This document shows positions 17,937-26,674 of a stretch of 64,000 bases of DNA, piece after piece. Every line of letters begins with the position of its first letter. Position 1 is the first letter of the stretch. The position numbers were made by a program, and so were the translations under genes. The DNA comes from Nitrospira sp. (lineage in GTDB: Bacteria > Nitrospirota > Nitrospiria > Nitrospirales > Nitrospiraceae): positions 1-64,000 of the forward strand of contig JADLEJ010000061.1 of the NCBI GenBank assembly GCA_020846195.1, in the 5' to 3' direction. Below the pieces are notes generated by a model. It saw only the letters and a list, made by a program, of their open reading frames with translations. It was not told the origin of the DNA and did not search any database.

Positions 17937-19241
17937 CTAGAGTGGTTGTGGCGTTTCCGGTGGCGGCTGGTGGCGAGTCCAGCGAAGGCTGGATTTTCCG
18001 TCGCTGGTCGTGAAGCCGCCTTCCTGCGCGGCGACGATGCCTAAACTGCGCTGCCGTTTTTGCGTCGGCTGTAACTGTGCGAGCCCGCTCTTTGTTATCA
18101 CCGTGCCGCGAGTCTGATCCATGATGAACAGATCCGTGGCTGCAGAGGGCTTGATTGTCCAGACAAAGGTGGCCGGCCCGCCGGCATAGGTGCCGGTGCT
18201 TTCCCAGGTTCCCACCAAGGCGCGATCCACGCTCTTGAGTTGAAAAACCGGGACGCTGGAGGTGTTGTTCCGCAGAGTCCAGAGTTCAGCGGGAATTTTT
18301 TTAGGAGGCTGATCGCCGTCCAGCCTGGTCCAGGTGCTGTGGAGACTGCCGGTGGTCACAAACGAATCGGGTTGTCCCGTTACATAGGTGCCTTTCCACG
18401 ATTGCCCTTTGAAGGTATTAGCGCGGTCGAGCGACCAGCGGCCAGACTCGGCGTCCAGCACTCCGTCGAATTGTGTCAGGGACGAAAGCGTCCAGGAACG
18501 ATTCGGTTCGATCACCAACAGGTAGTGATGCTTCGTCGTGCCTTGAAGGGCGTAGGTCTGCCAGGTGCCCACCAGTGCGCTGGCGTCAATGGCCGAGGAT
18601 TTGGCCGGGCCGGTCGAGTCTGTTTCGCTCACCGGTCTCGTCTGCGTGGCCGCCACCGAGGAGGCGCGCAGGAGCGACGGAGCTCCGGCCTGACGATTGG
18701 ATGTGGAGGAAGCAGTTTCTGCGATGGGAGACGAAGACGCGGGTGGAATCTGAGCGATCGCGACAGTGGCGCCGTAGCGCTCCGCCGCGCTCTTGCCAAT
18801 GGCCATCACTGAGGCCGGGAGATTGCTGGCATGAATGGATGAGACCATGACGGTGACGAGGTTCTCGCCGCGCAAGAACGTCAGCCTTGATAAGGAAGGC
18901 GGGGAGTCGATCCGGATCGCCCCGTCTCCCAAGCCGGCTACGAGCACGCTATCGCGTCTGAGCCGGTCCTTATTGAATCCAGACCGCCGGTCTTTGCCGG
19001 GGGTTTCATCCACCTGCACGGTGACGGCATTGGCACTGTCGCGAGCCGACTTGAAGACGCAGGTCGTCGCATCGGCACGCTGGCCTTCTTGGGCCGGTTC
19101 GCCCAGCGCGCGTTCCGCTTCCGCCGGCGTGAGTAAGGAGCAGGGGTCGGTGTTTGAGGCAAACGGCGAAAGGCCATTCCCGCAAGAGATAAGCGTCAAG
19201 CTTGAGAGGCACAAGCTGCTGAGCGAGAACCAACGAGACAT
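17937..19241 (-). CDS. Lipoprotein with two LVGTW modules
   Basis: This 434-residue protein has a signal peptide with a lipobox-like end (LTLISC). After the cysteine, DPCSLLTPAEAERALGEPAQ and a cysteine-containing ATTCVFKSA segment resemble DUF3558-like secreted domains. A low-complexity Ser/Ala/Pro linker of about 50 residues follows. The second half contains two beta-rich modules, each opening with LVGTW (LVGTWQTYALQG and LVGTWESTGTYA), which look like small lipocalin-like barrels. Function is unknown; it should be anchored in the envelope. It is transcribed alone, ending 47 bases before the start of the dehydrogenase gene on the same strand. Confidence 0.72.
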   Translation of the reverse strand: MSRWFSLSSLCLSSLTLISCGNGLSPFASNTDPCSLLTPAEAERALGEPAQEGQRADATTCVFKSARDSANAVTVQVDETPGKDRRSGFNKDRLRRDSVLVAGLGDGAIRIDSPPSLSRLTFLRGENLVTVMVSSIHASNLPASVMAIGKSAAERYGATVAIAQIPPASSSPIAETASSTSNRQAGAPSLLRASSVAATQTRPVSETDSTGPAKSSAIDASALVGTWQTYALQGTTKHHYLLVIEPNRSWTLSSLTQFDGVLDAESGRWSLDRANTFKGQSWKGTYVTGQPDSFVTTGSLHSTWTRLDGDQPPKKIPAELWTLRNNTSSVPVFQLKSVDRALVGTWESTGTYAGGPATFVWTIKPSAATDLFIMDQTRGTVITKSGLAQLQPTQKRQRSLGIVAAQEGGFTTSDGKSSLRWTRHQPPPETPQPL

Positions 19242-19394
19242 ACAGACACAGGCTCCAGAAGATAGAAAAGGATTGTACCTGGATCGCGGTCCAGGCGCTA
19301 CCCGCTCGATTGGGGGGAGCGGATTTGTACTGAGTTGAACAACCTAGGGAGGTTCATCTCACTGATGGACAATGATGAACAAGAAGGCCGGCGA

Positions 19395-19814
19395 TCAACC
19401 CGCGACAAATTTCAGCGAGACGCCGTTGATGCAGTAACGAAGCCCGGTCGGCTTCGGGCCGTCATCGAAGAGATGCCCCTGGTGGCCGCCGCAGCGGGCG
19501 CAGTGAACTTCCGTGCGAGTCATGAAGAATTTTGAATCGGTGCGCGTCTCGACTACCGTCGGATCGATCGGCTGCCAGAAGCTGGGCCATCCGGTGCCGC
19601 TGTCGAACTTCTGTTCCGACGAATAGGCGGGGAGATCGCAGCCCGCGCAGTAGTAGGTGCCGGATTGATGATTCTCGTGCAGCGGGCTCGTAAACGCCCG
19701 CTCCGTGTCTTCATGGCGCAACACTTGATAGGCCGCAGACGACAGCTGTTTCTTCCACTCGTCGTCGGCTTTCGTCACTTTCACAATAGCGGGGATCTCA
19801 ATCTTGGGATCCAT
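19395..19814 (-). CDS. msrB: Peptide methionine (R)-S-oxide reductase MsrB
   Basis: This is a 139-residue complete MsrB. It reduces methionine-R-sulfoxide in proteins using thioredoxin. Zinc-binding cysteine pairs CAGC and CARCGGH are present, as is the core FDSGTGWPSFWQPI, and the catalytic cysteine is C128 in RYCINGVSLKF. The more usual wording is RYCINSASL; the cysteine itself is kept. No signal peptide is seen, so it is cytoplasmic. It stands alone; an upstream AGGAG-like site (GGAGATGCCC) precedes the ATG. Confidence 0.95.
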   Translation of the reverse strand: MDPKIEIPAIVKVTKADDEWKKQLSSAAYQVLRHEDTERAFTSPLHENHQSGTYYCAGCDLPAYSSEQKFDSGTGWPSFWQPIDPTVVETRTDSKFFMTRTEVHCARCGGHQGHLFDDGPKPTGLRYCINGVSLKFVAG

Positions 19815-19999
19815 AGGGCATCTCCTTTTATTGTTTCAGGGGCGAAATGGGATGGTCAGTCGAAGGACTGAACTTATCCTTACATAAGCCTATACGGAAG
19901 GGCAAGGCGAGTGGATGGGGAGGGCGGCGAAAATGATATCGCACGGCGTCAGTGCGTGAACGTGATTGTACAGTGGCAGGCGGGAGGAGTCGCGAAGCC

Positions 20000-20350
20000 T
20001 CAGAGCACAAACACATGATCGACGAGGTAGCGGGAGCCTTGCTGAACTAAAACCATTTCTGCCACGTAGTCGCCAGGAGAGTTGGTGAACTGCTGCTTCC
20101 AGACGATGGCAATGGAGTGGGGGCGGCGAAAAATGGCGACGAGAGTTCTGGGTCCGAAGAACCCCTTCTCATTCTGATACTGCCGGCAGACCTTCTCCAG
20201 GTAGTCTTTTGTCACGATTGCTTTCAAACGATCCGTGAAGTCTCGAGCATGACGGGCATGGTCGATGGCGGTTGAAGCCTCCATGAGATTGTCCATGATC
20301 GGGTCGGCAATCGCCAGAATTTCCGCGTCAGACTTCTCAGCGAGTTCCAT
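20000..20350 (-). CDS. Hypothetical protein
   Basis: This is a 116-residue protein. The ATG at 20350 is preferred because GAGGTC lies about 7 bases upstream; a longer reading to 20404 lacks a site. The sequence is alpha-helical at first (MELAEKSDAEILAIADPIMDN), then beta-rich with RTLVAIFRRPHSIAIVWKQQ and LVQQGSRYLVDHVFVL. No signal peptide or membrane segment is visible. I do not recognise a family. A weak resemblance to NTF2-like folds is possible, but no motif supports it. Confidence 0.6.
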   Translation of the reverse strand: MELAEKSDAEILAIADPIMDNLMEASTAIDHARHARDFTDRLKAIVTKDYLEKVCRQYQNEKGFFGPRTLVAIFRRPHSIAIVWKQQFTNSPGDYVAEMVLVQQGSRYLVDHVFVL

Positions 20351-20659
20351 CGTATGACCTCGTAGGCATGTAAGGGCTCGTACATGGCAGTGTGTTCGAT
20401 TCAACGATACTGAGAGGAATGAAAGGAATCAATAGTGCGATAAGCTAGGTGTTGGTAGAAAGATATCAATGGAATGACTAATGAGATTAGTGAATGGTTC
20501 CGCAAAGGAATAAGCACTGACTACCTGTTTGGGCAGAAGTTCGCCGAGTAGACATCTCGGGGGCGTCGGTGGATGCTATGACCTAGCGCGATTGATGGGA
20601 GAGGGCTGTTCAGAGAAAAGTGGTTCTGGGCACCTTCCCCTTATCCCTTCATTTTTACC
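20351..20659. other. Intergenic region
   Basis: I see no gene, RNA or clear terminator in this AT-richer stretch. It separates the glycosyltransferase gene from the downstream hypothetical gene on the same strand and presumably holds the latter's promoter. Confidence 0.4.
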
Positions 20660-22501
20660 CTAAACCCTGAACCGTCGGCTCATCCATTCCGGTCGGAGAA
20701 ACGTCAGGACTTCTCCGGCGAAATAGGTGCCATAGTAGACATATCCGATCAAGAGTATAGGAGTTATCTCCCATGGCCGTAACCCGAGATCTGCTCGGCG
20801 GGTCCAGGGATTGATCGTCGTTCGTGCAAAGTTGAGCATCAATCGAAGCAGGGTTCCGAAAGCGCTGCTTTCGAGTGTACGGCCTTGATCGCGCGCAAGA
20901 AAGATAGCATCGCGTCCGTGAGTCAAGGCACGAACGAAAAAATGAGTTCCGCCGTTCGGAGGCGGATGGGCTGTTCTCGCCAGCGGGTTTTGGACTACCG
21001 CGAGATTCGCTTCGGACATGCGTTCGCGCCAGCGGACGCATGCGCCGCGATTCGTGCCGGGGAGAGGTTGAAAGGGAAGCTTGGCGAAGATGTCACGACG
21101 GACCGCAAAATTATTCGCAAAGATTTCTTTCGCAGGTTCAAGCCGTGCATTCTTCGCCCGTGAAGGGAAAAACCAGAACGCCCCGAATGCTTTGCCGAGC
21201 AGCGTCGAGGGTTCGATGTACGAACTGCCTGCCACGGCGGCGATGCGAAGATCGGAGAACGGATCGACGAGTTGTCGCAGCCATCCTTCCTCCACATGGG
21301 TATCGCTGTCAGAGAAGACGACGATATCGCCAGTGGCGGCTTTTGCTCCCGCATTCTTCAATTCATAATAGTCCCCGGAATCATAGGCCAACAATCGAGC
21401 CATCCCTTGGGGAAACGCGTCACTCACCAATCGCTCCAATGGGACAGGGTCGACATCGCCGGGATAGTAGACCACGATGACTTCGATTCTTCGGTGTTTT
21501 TCGAGTGTGCGAACTTCGTGAGCGAGTCTGCGGAGCGCGCCCCGTCCTCTCTCATCGCCGGCAAGCACCGCATTCTCCCATTCGACAACAATGGAGAGAT
21601 GTGTCGATGGCTGTGCATCGCGTGTTGGAAGCGAGCTGTCCGGCAGGACTGGCAGCGGCCCTGCTTCGAGTCTCCGCCGCCAGGCTCCTGATTTGTACGA
21701 GACCCACCCGATCAAGAGACCCGTTCCAAGCCAAAGAGTCCGCCAGAGGGAATAGTGGTTGTGGTGGGCACAGCGGAGCAGAATCCTTATCTGGTCGTCC
21801 ACTGTGAGCGGGAGGACCGGGATGACCCGGCTATAGGTCAGAATACTCGATCCATACAGTGACACCTTCCGAAAGTAGTCCAGGCTTGTGCATAGTTCCA
21901 GATGGCGATCGGCCATGCGTTCACAATAGCGCACACAGCCATGCGGCTCACAATCGACGATGCGTCGAACGAAAACGGTATCAGCGCCGCGTTGCAGTTC
22001 CACAAACGGACCGTATCTTTCCCAGGCCCTGCGCCGCACCGCCATGTTGCCGGTATAGGCATATTGTTGGCGCGACGTACCGAGTTGGCAGACATAAGCG
22101 GCTTTCTCGTTCTCATAATCAGCCAGCAGCGCAACCAAGCCGGAATCGTCGGCAGGCCTCGACCGTCCCAATAATACGTCGGCATCACTTGTCGAGAAAC
22201 CGTCGAGTATCGACCGCAGCCATCCCTTGTCCAAAACTCGGTCTGCATCGGTGAACGCCAGGATATCGCCTGTGGCCTCTACGGCGGCTCGGTTGCGGGC
22301 CGCGTAGGCTCCGCGCCGGGCTTCATGCAGGAGGCGCACCTTTTTATATCGGTTTATAACAGTGACCGATTCGTCGCTTGAACCGTTGTCAACGAGAAGT
22401 ATTTCATACTCATTGGGGGGGAAGTCTTGTGCTTCGAGGGCATCGAGGACCTGGGGAAGAAACCGCGCGGCGTTCCAGACGGGAACAATAACGCTAATCA
22501 T
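20660..22501 (-). CDS. Tandem family-2 glycosyltransferase
   Basis: This is a 613-residue protein with two GT-A (GT2) domains. The first starts at MISVIVPVWNAARFLPQVL, with the DxD-type motif in LAFTDADRVLD. The second starts near residue 300 (STHLSIVVEWENAVLAGDE), with IVVFSDSDTHVEEGWL. Each has a conserved ETGDI/ATGDI segment before its DxD. An amphipathic or membrane-like helix (LWRTLWLGTGLLIGWVSYK) separates the domains, and another hydrophobic stretch is near the C-terminus, suggesting membrane association. It should transfer sugars to an envelope polysaccharide or lipid; donor and acceptor are unknown. The start at 22501 fits the family; an in-frame GTG at 22543 is the alternative. No other polysaccharide genes are adjacent. 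Confidence 0.88.
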   Translation of the reverse strand: MISVIVPVWNAARFLPQVLDALEAQDFPPNEYEILLVDNGSSDESVTVINRYKKVRLLHEARRGAYAARNRAAVEATGDILAFTDADRVLDKGWLRSILDGFSTSDADVLLGRSRPADDSGLVALLADYENEKAAYVCQLGTSRQQYAYTGNMAVRRRAWERYGPFVELQRGADTVFVRRIVDCEPHGCVRYCERMADRHLELCTSLDYFRKVSLYGSSILTYSRVIPVLPLTVDDQIRILLRCAHHNHYSLWRTLWLGTGLLIGWVSYKSGAWRRRLEAGPLPVLPDSSLPTRDAQPSTHLSIVVEWENAVLAGDERGRGALRRLAHEVRTLEKHRRIEVIVVYYPGDVDPVPLERLVSDAFPQGMARLLAYDSGDYYELKNAGAKAATGDIVVFSDSDTHVEEGWLRQLVDPFSDLRIAAVAGSSYIEPSTLLGKAFGAFWFFPSRAKNARLEPAKEIFANNFAVRRDIFAKLPFQPLPGTNRGACVRWRERMSEANLAVVQNPLARTAHPPPNGGTHFFVRALTHGRDAIFLARDQGRTLESSAFGTLLRLMLNFARTTINPWTRRADLGLRPWEITPILLIGYVYYGTYFAGEVLTFLRPEWMSRRFRV

Positions 22502-22616
22502 TGGTGTGAAAGGAGATGAAGGGCGGGTTTCAGCAAAATGCACTCACAGATCATGAGGCTGTGCCATGTTCAGTCGAAATTGATGAATCAGCGTAGCACA
22601 GATTTATCGAGATAGC

Positions 22617-22853
22617 ATGATCCACGTAGTCGGTGTCGTGGCAGCTGGATTGGAGATCGTGTCATTCGGGCAAGTAAAACCGACCGCCAATTCGATGAAG
22701 TCAGACTCATCACCTTCTTTGGCGATGTCTGGAATCTATCGGTTCACGCACAATCTGATGTATAGCGGTTTCTTGTTGGCCTTGGTCGGGTGGGCGCTGC
22801 ATTCTGTCGAACGTCTTGTAAGTCAATACGCATGCCTGACCCCATTAGAGTGA
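22617..22853 (+). pseudogene. Truncated isoprenylcysteine/phospholipid methyltransferase-like remnant
   Basis: The readable fragment includes SGIYRFTHNLMYSGFLLALVGWALH, which corresponds to the conserved SGIYRxxRNPMYxGxxLxLxGWAL core of ICMT/PEMT-like membrane methyltransferases. The preceding SFGQVKPTANSMKSDSS resembles the family's FxxxxTTvNPxKP stretch but with key residues changed. The reading ends soon after the core without the C-terminal half that binds S-adenosylmethionine. It appears to be a decayed remnant. The boundaries are only those of the open stretch. Confidence 0.55.
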
Positions 22854-22938
22854 CCCTTTGCAGGCTGAAGGGGTGGGGCCCTCGACGAGTAACACGGGCG
22901 CACTCGACCTGACGCGTCTCACGCCGGTGCTGGAGGCT

Positions 22939-23630
22939 TCACGGATGAATTGGCTCGGCGTAATAGAAGCGCCAGATGGGGTCGCCGGGATCGCGCCGAG
23001 GGACATCGGAGTTCCGACATCGAATTTCGCTACCAGGATCACCGGGTCGAGTGCCAGCGAAGACTGGGATGCAAGAAGCCGTGAGGGTCGCCTCGACGTT
23101 CAGAGGCAGTTTGCGAACTACAGTGCCGTCTTTTCCTCGAACCCCAGAGTGAGCCAGCAGGCAGGAAGCATGGGAGTCGGCTTTGTCGGAGCCATCCCAG
23201 GCGCAGATCAACTTGGGCGCGATGGTGAAGAAGCGCTTCCCCCCACCGCCATGCCGTTGAGCCCCAAGAGGATTCCAGGTTGGCCCACCAGGCTGAGGGC
23301 ACCAGTTTCTCCCAGGCTGTTGTGAATAAAGACGCTGCCATCCATGCCCCAGTAAGCCAGCACAGGGCCTTGGTAGGCGAGGGAGCCATCACCGACATAG
23401 CGAATGATGACATCGGCGGTGATCTTGCGTCCCCAGGCCGCGACCGGTCCGTTCCCGATCTTGAGATCCTCGATATGAAGGAACTCGCGTTTCAATCGCT
23501 CCCGTTCTTCTCTGAACTTGGAGTCGAGAGTGACGGGCTTGTATCCACCGACTTCTTCGTTGAATTCGGTCGTGCAACTAGTCAGGCCCAGCGTGAGAAT
23601 CAAGAAAATCCAAGTGTATTTCAGCATCAT
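22939..23630 (-). pseudogene. FKBP-like lipoprotein gene with frameshift
   Basis: The first part encodes a lipoprotein signal (ILTLGLTSC) and an FKBP-type fold: DLKIGNGPVAAWGRKITADV, YVGDGSLAYQGP, and GQPGILLGLNGMAVGG. At a run of six C (plus strand 23239-23244) the frame breaks and would stop after GSASSPSRPS. One extra base at the run restores GMAVGGKRFFTIAPKLICAW and later RKLPLNVEATLTASCIPVF, a sensible FKBP C-terminus that continues to the stop at 22939. So the gene is either a homopolymer frameshift mutant or a sequencing error. AAAGGAGAG precedes two adjacent ATG codons (23630 or 23627). If intact it would be an envelope peptidyl-prolyl isomerase. Confidence 0.7.
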
Positions 23631-24079
23631 CTCTCCTTTGGTACCCAAACCTTACCGCTGGATCGGAATGGGGTCAATCGCTCCGACGCTCTCAGCGGAA
23701 ATGGTCTGCCTGGTCTATCTGGTGGGGACTCGGCCTCAGCACCCAGCACCCATGGCGGCGCAACTCTCGTTGCTCAGCCGTGCCACCATCATGATCGAGG
23801 ATTTGGCCGATGGGTACCTCGCGCTGACATCCGGGACGACGATCACGCTGTGGAAAGAAAAGTGGCGTCAGGAACCATTCATTGAATTGAGTGGGGGCGT
23901 CCCAGGTGTGAAGCGCTTGCGAGGCAGTCGAAGTGGCTGACGGCTCATTCCTATTGAGGACTTTTTCGGCCTGCTCTATTGGATTGATCATGAGCTGGTT
24001 GCAGGCTTTGCTCTTCATAACATTTCTTTAAAACCAGCGCCCCTTACACTTGGTTCGATGACCGTGCTATGGTGCGCGT
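23631..24079. other. Stretch without a recognisable gene
   Basis: Open frames exist on both strands (for example about 108 codons on the minus strand ending near 23692), but none shows a family motif or a convincing ribosome site. With the two flanking pseudogenes this looks like decayed accessory DNA. Confidence 0.4.
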
Positions 24080-24298
24080 ATGACTACTAATTCTCCCATC
24101 GCGTCACAAACCGTCAATTGTGCGAACGGCCAGTGCGGAAGGCCGCTCGACACTCAGATTAACCAAGGCTATCCCGACTCGACGGTGCCGCCTAGTTACA
24201 TCCACAAGCTCTACGACCCATCCCTCCCGCCATTCCAAGTCGTCTGCATGAAGTGCGGGCACTACTCGCTCCGGTATCAGAAGAACCGGCCTGACTAA
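24080..24298 (+). CDS. Small putative zinc-ribbon protein
   Basis: This is a 72-residue protein with two cysteine pairs, CANGQC near residue 14 and CMKC near residue 56, spaced as in a zinc ribbon. The rest includes PPSYIHKLYDPSLPPFQVV and a basic tail (RYQKNRPD). No ribosome site stands out before the ATG. I do not recognise a family. It could bind zinc and nucleic acid; that is only inferred from the cysteine spacing. Confidence 0.5.
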   Translation: MTTNSPIASQTVNCANGQCGRPLDTQINQGYPDSTVPPSYIHKLYDPSLPPFQVVCMKCGHYSLRYQKNRPD

Positions 24299-24322
24299 TG
24301 ACTGAGGTTTAGGGCGGCGGTG

Positions 24323-24634
24323 TCAGGCGGCGGCTTTTTTCACTCGGACTTCCGCGCGATATCCGGTTGCCGCTAAGACCCGAATGAGCACATCGGTCGA
24401 AACGCCGTGGGTATTCCCGTTCGCAATGGCCGTCACTCGTGTTCTCGATGTGCCGGCACCCTTGGCAATCTCGGCATGGGTGAGTTCTCCGGCTTGAATC
24501 AGTTTGGCGAGTAACACGGTGAGGTCGGAGCGAAATTCCATTTCAGCCGTGTCGGCTTTGGACAACCCCAAAGCTTTTCCCAGTTCTTCAGCGGTTTTGA
24601 CGGTGAGTCTTTTGCGGGGCTTAGATCCGGCCAT
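24323..24634 (-). CDS. XRE-type antitoxin (HigA-like)
   Basis: This is a 103-residue protein. The ATG at 24634 has AGGAGG seven bases upstream. A lambda-repressor-type helix-turn-helix lies in the C-terminal half (ELTHAEIAKGAGTSRTRVTAIANG), preceded by FRSDLTVLLAKLIQ. Such proteins pair with RelE/Gp49-like toxins encoded just upstream and repress their own operon. Here the upstream toxin gene overlaps the antitoxin start, as expected, but is frameshifted. Confidence 0.83.
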   Translation of the reverse strand: MAGSKPRKRLTVKTAEELGKALGLSKADTAEMEFRSDLTVLLAKLIQAGELTHAEIAKGAGTSRTRVTAIANGNTHGVSTDVLIRVLAATGYRAEVRVKKAAA

Positions 24635-24952
24635 ATAACACCTCCTGGAGTCGTTGTTTGCTGACTGTAATCTCATGCATGGGCGTTTTCTGCGTCTTCT
24701 TCTGGAATCCGTGGAACACGACAATCGCGTCAGCTAATTTGATCAAATAGAACTTCGTATCGCTCCTGCAGCGTTGTTTACTCTGATCTCATGCGCTCCA
24801 GGGGCCACGGTGGGCATTGGCCTGCTGAGCGGGAAACCCAGTGTGAGCCCTTTTTGCAGGTCGCGGAGCGCTTCGCCGATCTCCTGTTTGATCGCTGGCG
24901 ATTGGGCTCGGATAAAGCTCAGCGCTTTAGGGTGAAATGTGATCGGTTTCAC
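24621..24952 (-). pseudogene. RelE/Gp49-like toxin gene with frameshift
   Basis: The first part reads KPITFHPKALSFIRAQSPAI, then KQEIGEALRDLQKGLTLGFP and LSRPMPTVAPGAHEIRVNNAAGA, the start of a phage-Gp49-like (RelE superfamily) toxin. The frame then ends after about nine more codons (near 24743). In another frame the expected C-terminal half follows at once: KFYLIKLADAIVVFHGFQ, KKTQKTPMHEITVSKQRLQ, with its stop at 24621 inside the antitoxin start. The shift lies near 24770-24780 and corresponds to one missing base. The toxin is therefore probably inactive while its antitoxin remains intact. The GTG at 24952 is the assumed start; the open frame extends to 25048. Confidence 0.75.
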
Positions 24953-25195
24953 GATGCCAGCATGTCCTAAATTCAGGACAGTGGCAAGAGGCGGTTTGTC
25001 CGAATGGACAGGTTGTGACGTAGTATCGGTATTATTGGGATAGACCATGCATCTATGGCGAGAGTGGGACGTGGGGACTATCTCCCATAGGCTCTTTTTA
25101 ACTATTTGCGCTACGCCCTCGCCATGCTCGTAATTTTGCTTGTCGGTGGTCCTCCCTCAATTACAGACGTATCAACACCAGACAGCTCCATACTC

Positions 25196-25224
25196 TTGAC
25201 TTAGTTCACTTTCTAGCTTACTTT
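25196..25224 (+). promoter_or_regulatory. Putative sigma-70 promoter for the Phd/PIN module
   Basis: TTGACT at 25196-25201 and TACTTT at 25219-25224 are separated by 17 bases. A transcription start about 7 bases after the -10 box would fall on or beside the ATG at 25231, and no ribosome site is visible, so the antitoxin mRNA may be leaderless. Confidence 0.45.
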
Positions 25225-25230
25225 GACGCT

Positions 25231-25476
25231 ATGATTAAACTGAATATCCATGAAGCGAAGACGCATCTATCCAAGTATCTGGCGAAGCTGAAGGGTGGGG
25301 AGCGGATTGTGTTATGTAATCGCAATCATCCTGTCGCGGAGATTACGGCCTTGCCGACGCCTCCGGTTCAGCCTCGTCCTATCGGTCTGGCAAAAGGCCG
25401 ATTCTCAGTCCCGCCATCTTTTTTCGAGCCGTTGCCTGATGACATGCTCGATGCCTTTGATGGTCCACGAGGGTGA
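25231..25476 (+). CDS. Phd/YefM-type antitoxin
   Basis: This is an 81-residue protein. The N-terminal MIKLNIHEAKTHLSKYLAKL and GERIVLCNRNHPVAEITAL are the DNA-binding Phd/YefM fold. The C-terminal part (PPSFFEPLPDDMLDAFDG) is the toxin-binding tail usual in antitoxins of PIN-domain toxins. It should neutralise the downstream PIN toxin and autorepress the operon. Its stop overlaps the toxin's GTG start (GTGA). Confidence 0.92.
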   Translation: MIKLNIHEAKTHLSKYLAKLKGGERIVLCNRNHPVAEITALPTPPVQPRPIGLAKGRFSVPPSFFEPLPDDMLDAFDGPRG

Positions 25477-25859
25477 AGTGTCTTCTCGATACCTGTACCT
25501 TCTTGTGGATCATTGCTGGGGCGAAAGAGTTGTCTCCAACTGCGAAGGAGATCTTCGCGAATCCCGCCAACGAGGTGCTGCTGAGCGCAGTGTCCGTTTG
25601 GGAGCTTTCTGTGAAGCATTCTCTTGGGAAGCTGCCTCTGCCGAGTGTGGTTGAGCGGTTCGTCGTTGAGCAGCGGGAACGGCATGGGATCGCGGTGCTT
25701 TCGCTCGATGAACGGGCTGTCCTCCACCTTCACAAACTTCCGGCATTGCATCGAGACCCGTTTGACCGGATGCTGATCTGTCAGGCCATCGAACATGACT
25801 GTGTCCTGCTGACACCGGACCCTCTGATTGCCCAATATCCAGTCCGGGTGCAGTGGTAG
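25473..25859 (+). CDS. PIN-domain toxin (VapC-like ribonuclease)
   Basis: This is a 128-residue protein starting at a GTG that overlaps the antitoxin stop. The PIN domain is complete: first acidic residue in LLDTCTFLWI, then the central EL of AVSVWELSVKHSLGKL, DPFDRMLICQAI, and a final acidic site in LLTPDPLIAQY. Such proteins are magnesium-dependent ribonucleases, often cleaving tRNA or rRNA. The RNA target cannot be told from sequence. The gene order antitoxin then toxin is usual. Confidence 0.93.
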   Translation: MKCLLDTCTFLWIIAGAKELSPTAKEIFANPANEVLLSAVSVWELSVKHSLGKLPLPSVVERFVVEQRERHGIAVLSLDERAVLHLHKLPALHRDPFDRMLICQAIEHDCVLLTPDPLIAQYPVRVQW

Positions 25860-25913
25860 GACCTTCCCTCATCGAATAGCTGGCGGATTGCCGATCTGGT
25901 ACAGTTGCCACCC

Positions 25914-26657
25914 ATGATGTCCCGAGGCCGATTGTTCTTCTCTCCTATTCTGCTTCTCACTCTTTGCCTGCTGTTTCTCCCGGCTGCGACCGCTGGTGCT
26001 CTTGATCGCGAGGGGCCCGCCGTTGTTCCCGCTCCGCAGCCGGATGATTGGTGGAGGCTCCGCCATGAGCAGGTGCTGTCACGTGTGCGGGAGGGGGCTG
26101 TCGACCTTCTGATGATCGGCGATTCCATCACGCAGGGATGGGGCGGTGAGGGGCGGCGGGTGTGGGAACGCTACTATGCCCATCGCCGGGCGGTGAATTT
26201 GGGATTCAACAGTGACCGGACTGAGCAGGTGCTGTGGCGATTGCAGCAGGGTGAGATTAACGGCATCCGTCCCAAGGTGGCTGTGGTCATGGTCGGGACA
26301 AATAATTCAGGAAGCAGGAATGATCCGCCGGAGGAGACGGTCGCCGGTGTGCAGGCGATTGTGACGCTGCTGCGCGCTCAACTCCCAGAGACCAAGATTC
26401 TTCTGCTCGGCATCTTTCCACGAGGCGCTACTGCCAACGATGCACTGCGGCGTTTGAATCGCACGATCAATGATCGCCTGCGTGGATTCGCCGATGGCCG
26501 GCATCTGTTCTATCTCGATCTCGGTTCTATATTTCTCGATCACGAGGGCAGGCTGAAGCGGGATCTCATGCCGGATCTGTTGCATCCCAATGAACAGGGC
26601 TATCAAGCCTGGGCTGACAGCATGGAACCGCAACTCAAGGCGTTGCTGGGAGACTGA
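25914..26657 (+). CDS. Secreted SGNH/GDSL hydrolase
   Basis: This is a 247-residue protein. ATG at 25914 (or 25917) precedes a signal peptide (LFFSPILLLTLCLLFLPAATAGA). The SGNH blocks are block I LLMIGDSITQGW (nucleophile Ser), block II with NLGFNSDRT, block III VVMVGTNNSG, and block V PDLLHPNEQGY with Asp and His of the triad. It resembles the platelet-activating-factor acetylhydrolase-like branch of the family. Likely an esterase acting on an acetylated envelope glycan or lipid; the substrate is unknown. It stands alone, 54 bases after the PIN toxin. Confidence 0.87.
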   Translation: MMSRGRLFFSPILLLTLCLLFLPAATAGALDREGPAVVPAPQPDDWWRLRHEQVLSRVREGAVDLLMIGDSITQGWGGEGRRVWERYYAHRRAVNLGFNSDRTEQVLWRLQQGEINGIRPKVAVVMVGTNNSGSRNDPPEETVAGVQAIVTLLRAQLPETKILLLGIFPRGATANDALRRLNRTINDRLRGFADGRHLFYLDLGSIFLDHEGRLKRDLMPDLLHPNEQGYQAWADSMEPQLKALLGD

Positions 26658-26674
26658 GACGCGCTGTGGGTGTG

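Noticed and set aside
23692..24018. A 108-codon minus-strand reading near the FKBP pseudogene
   Set aside because: No recognisable motif or ribosome site; composition looks like non-coding or decayed DNA.
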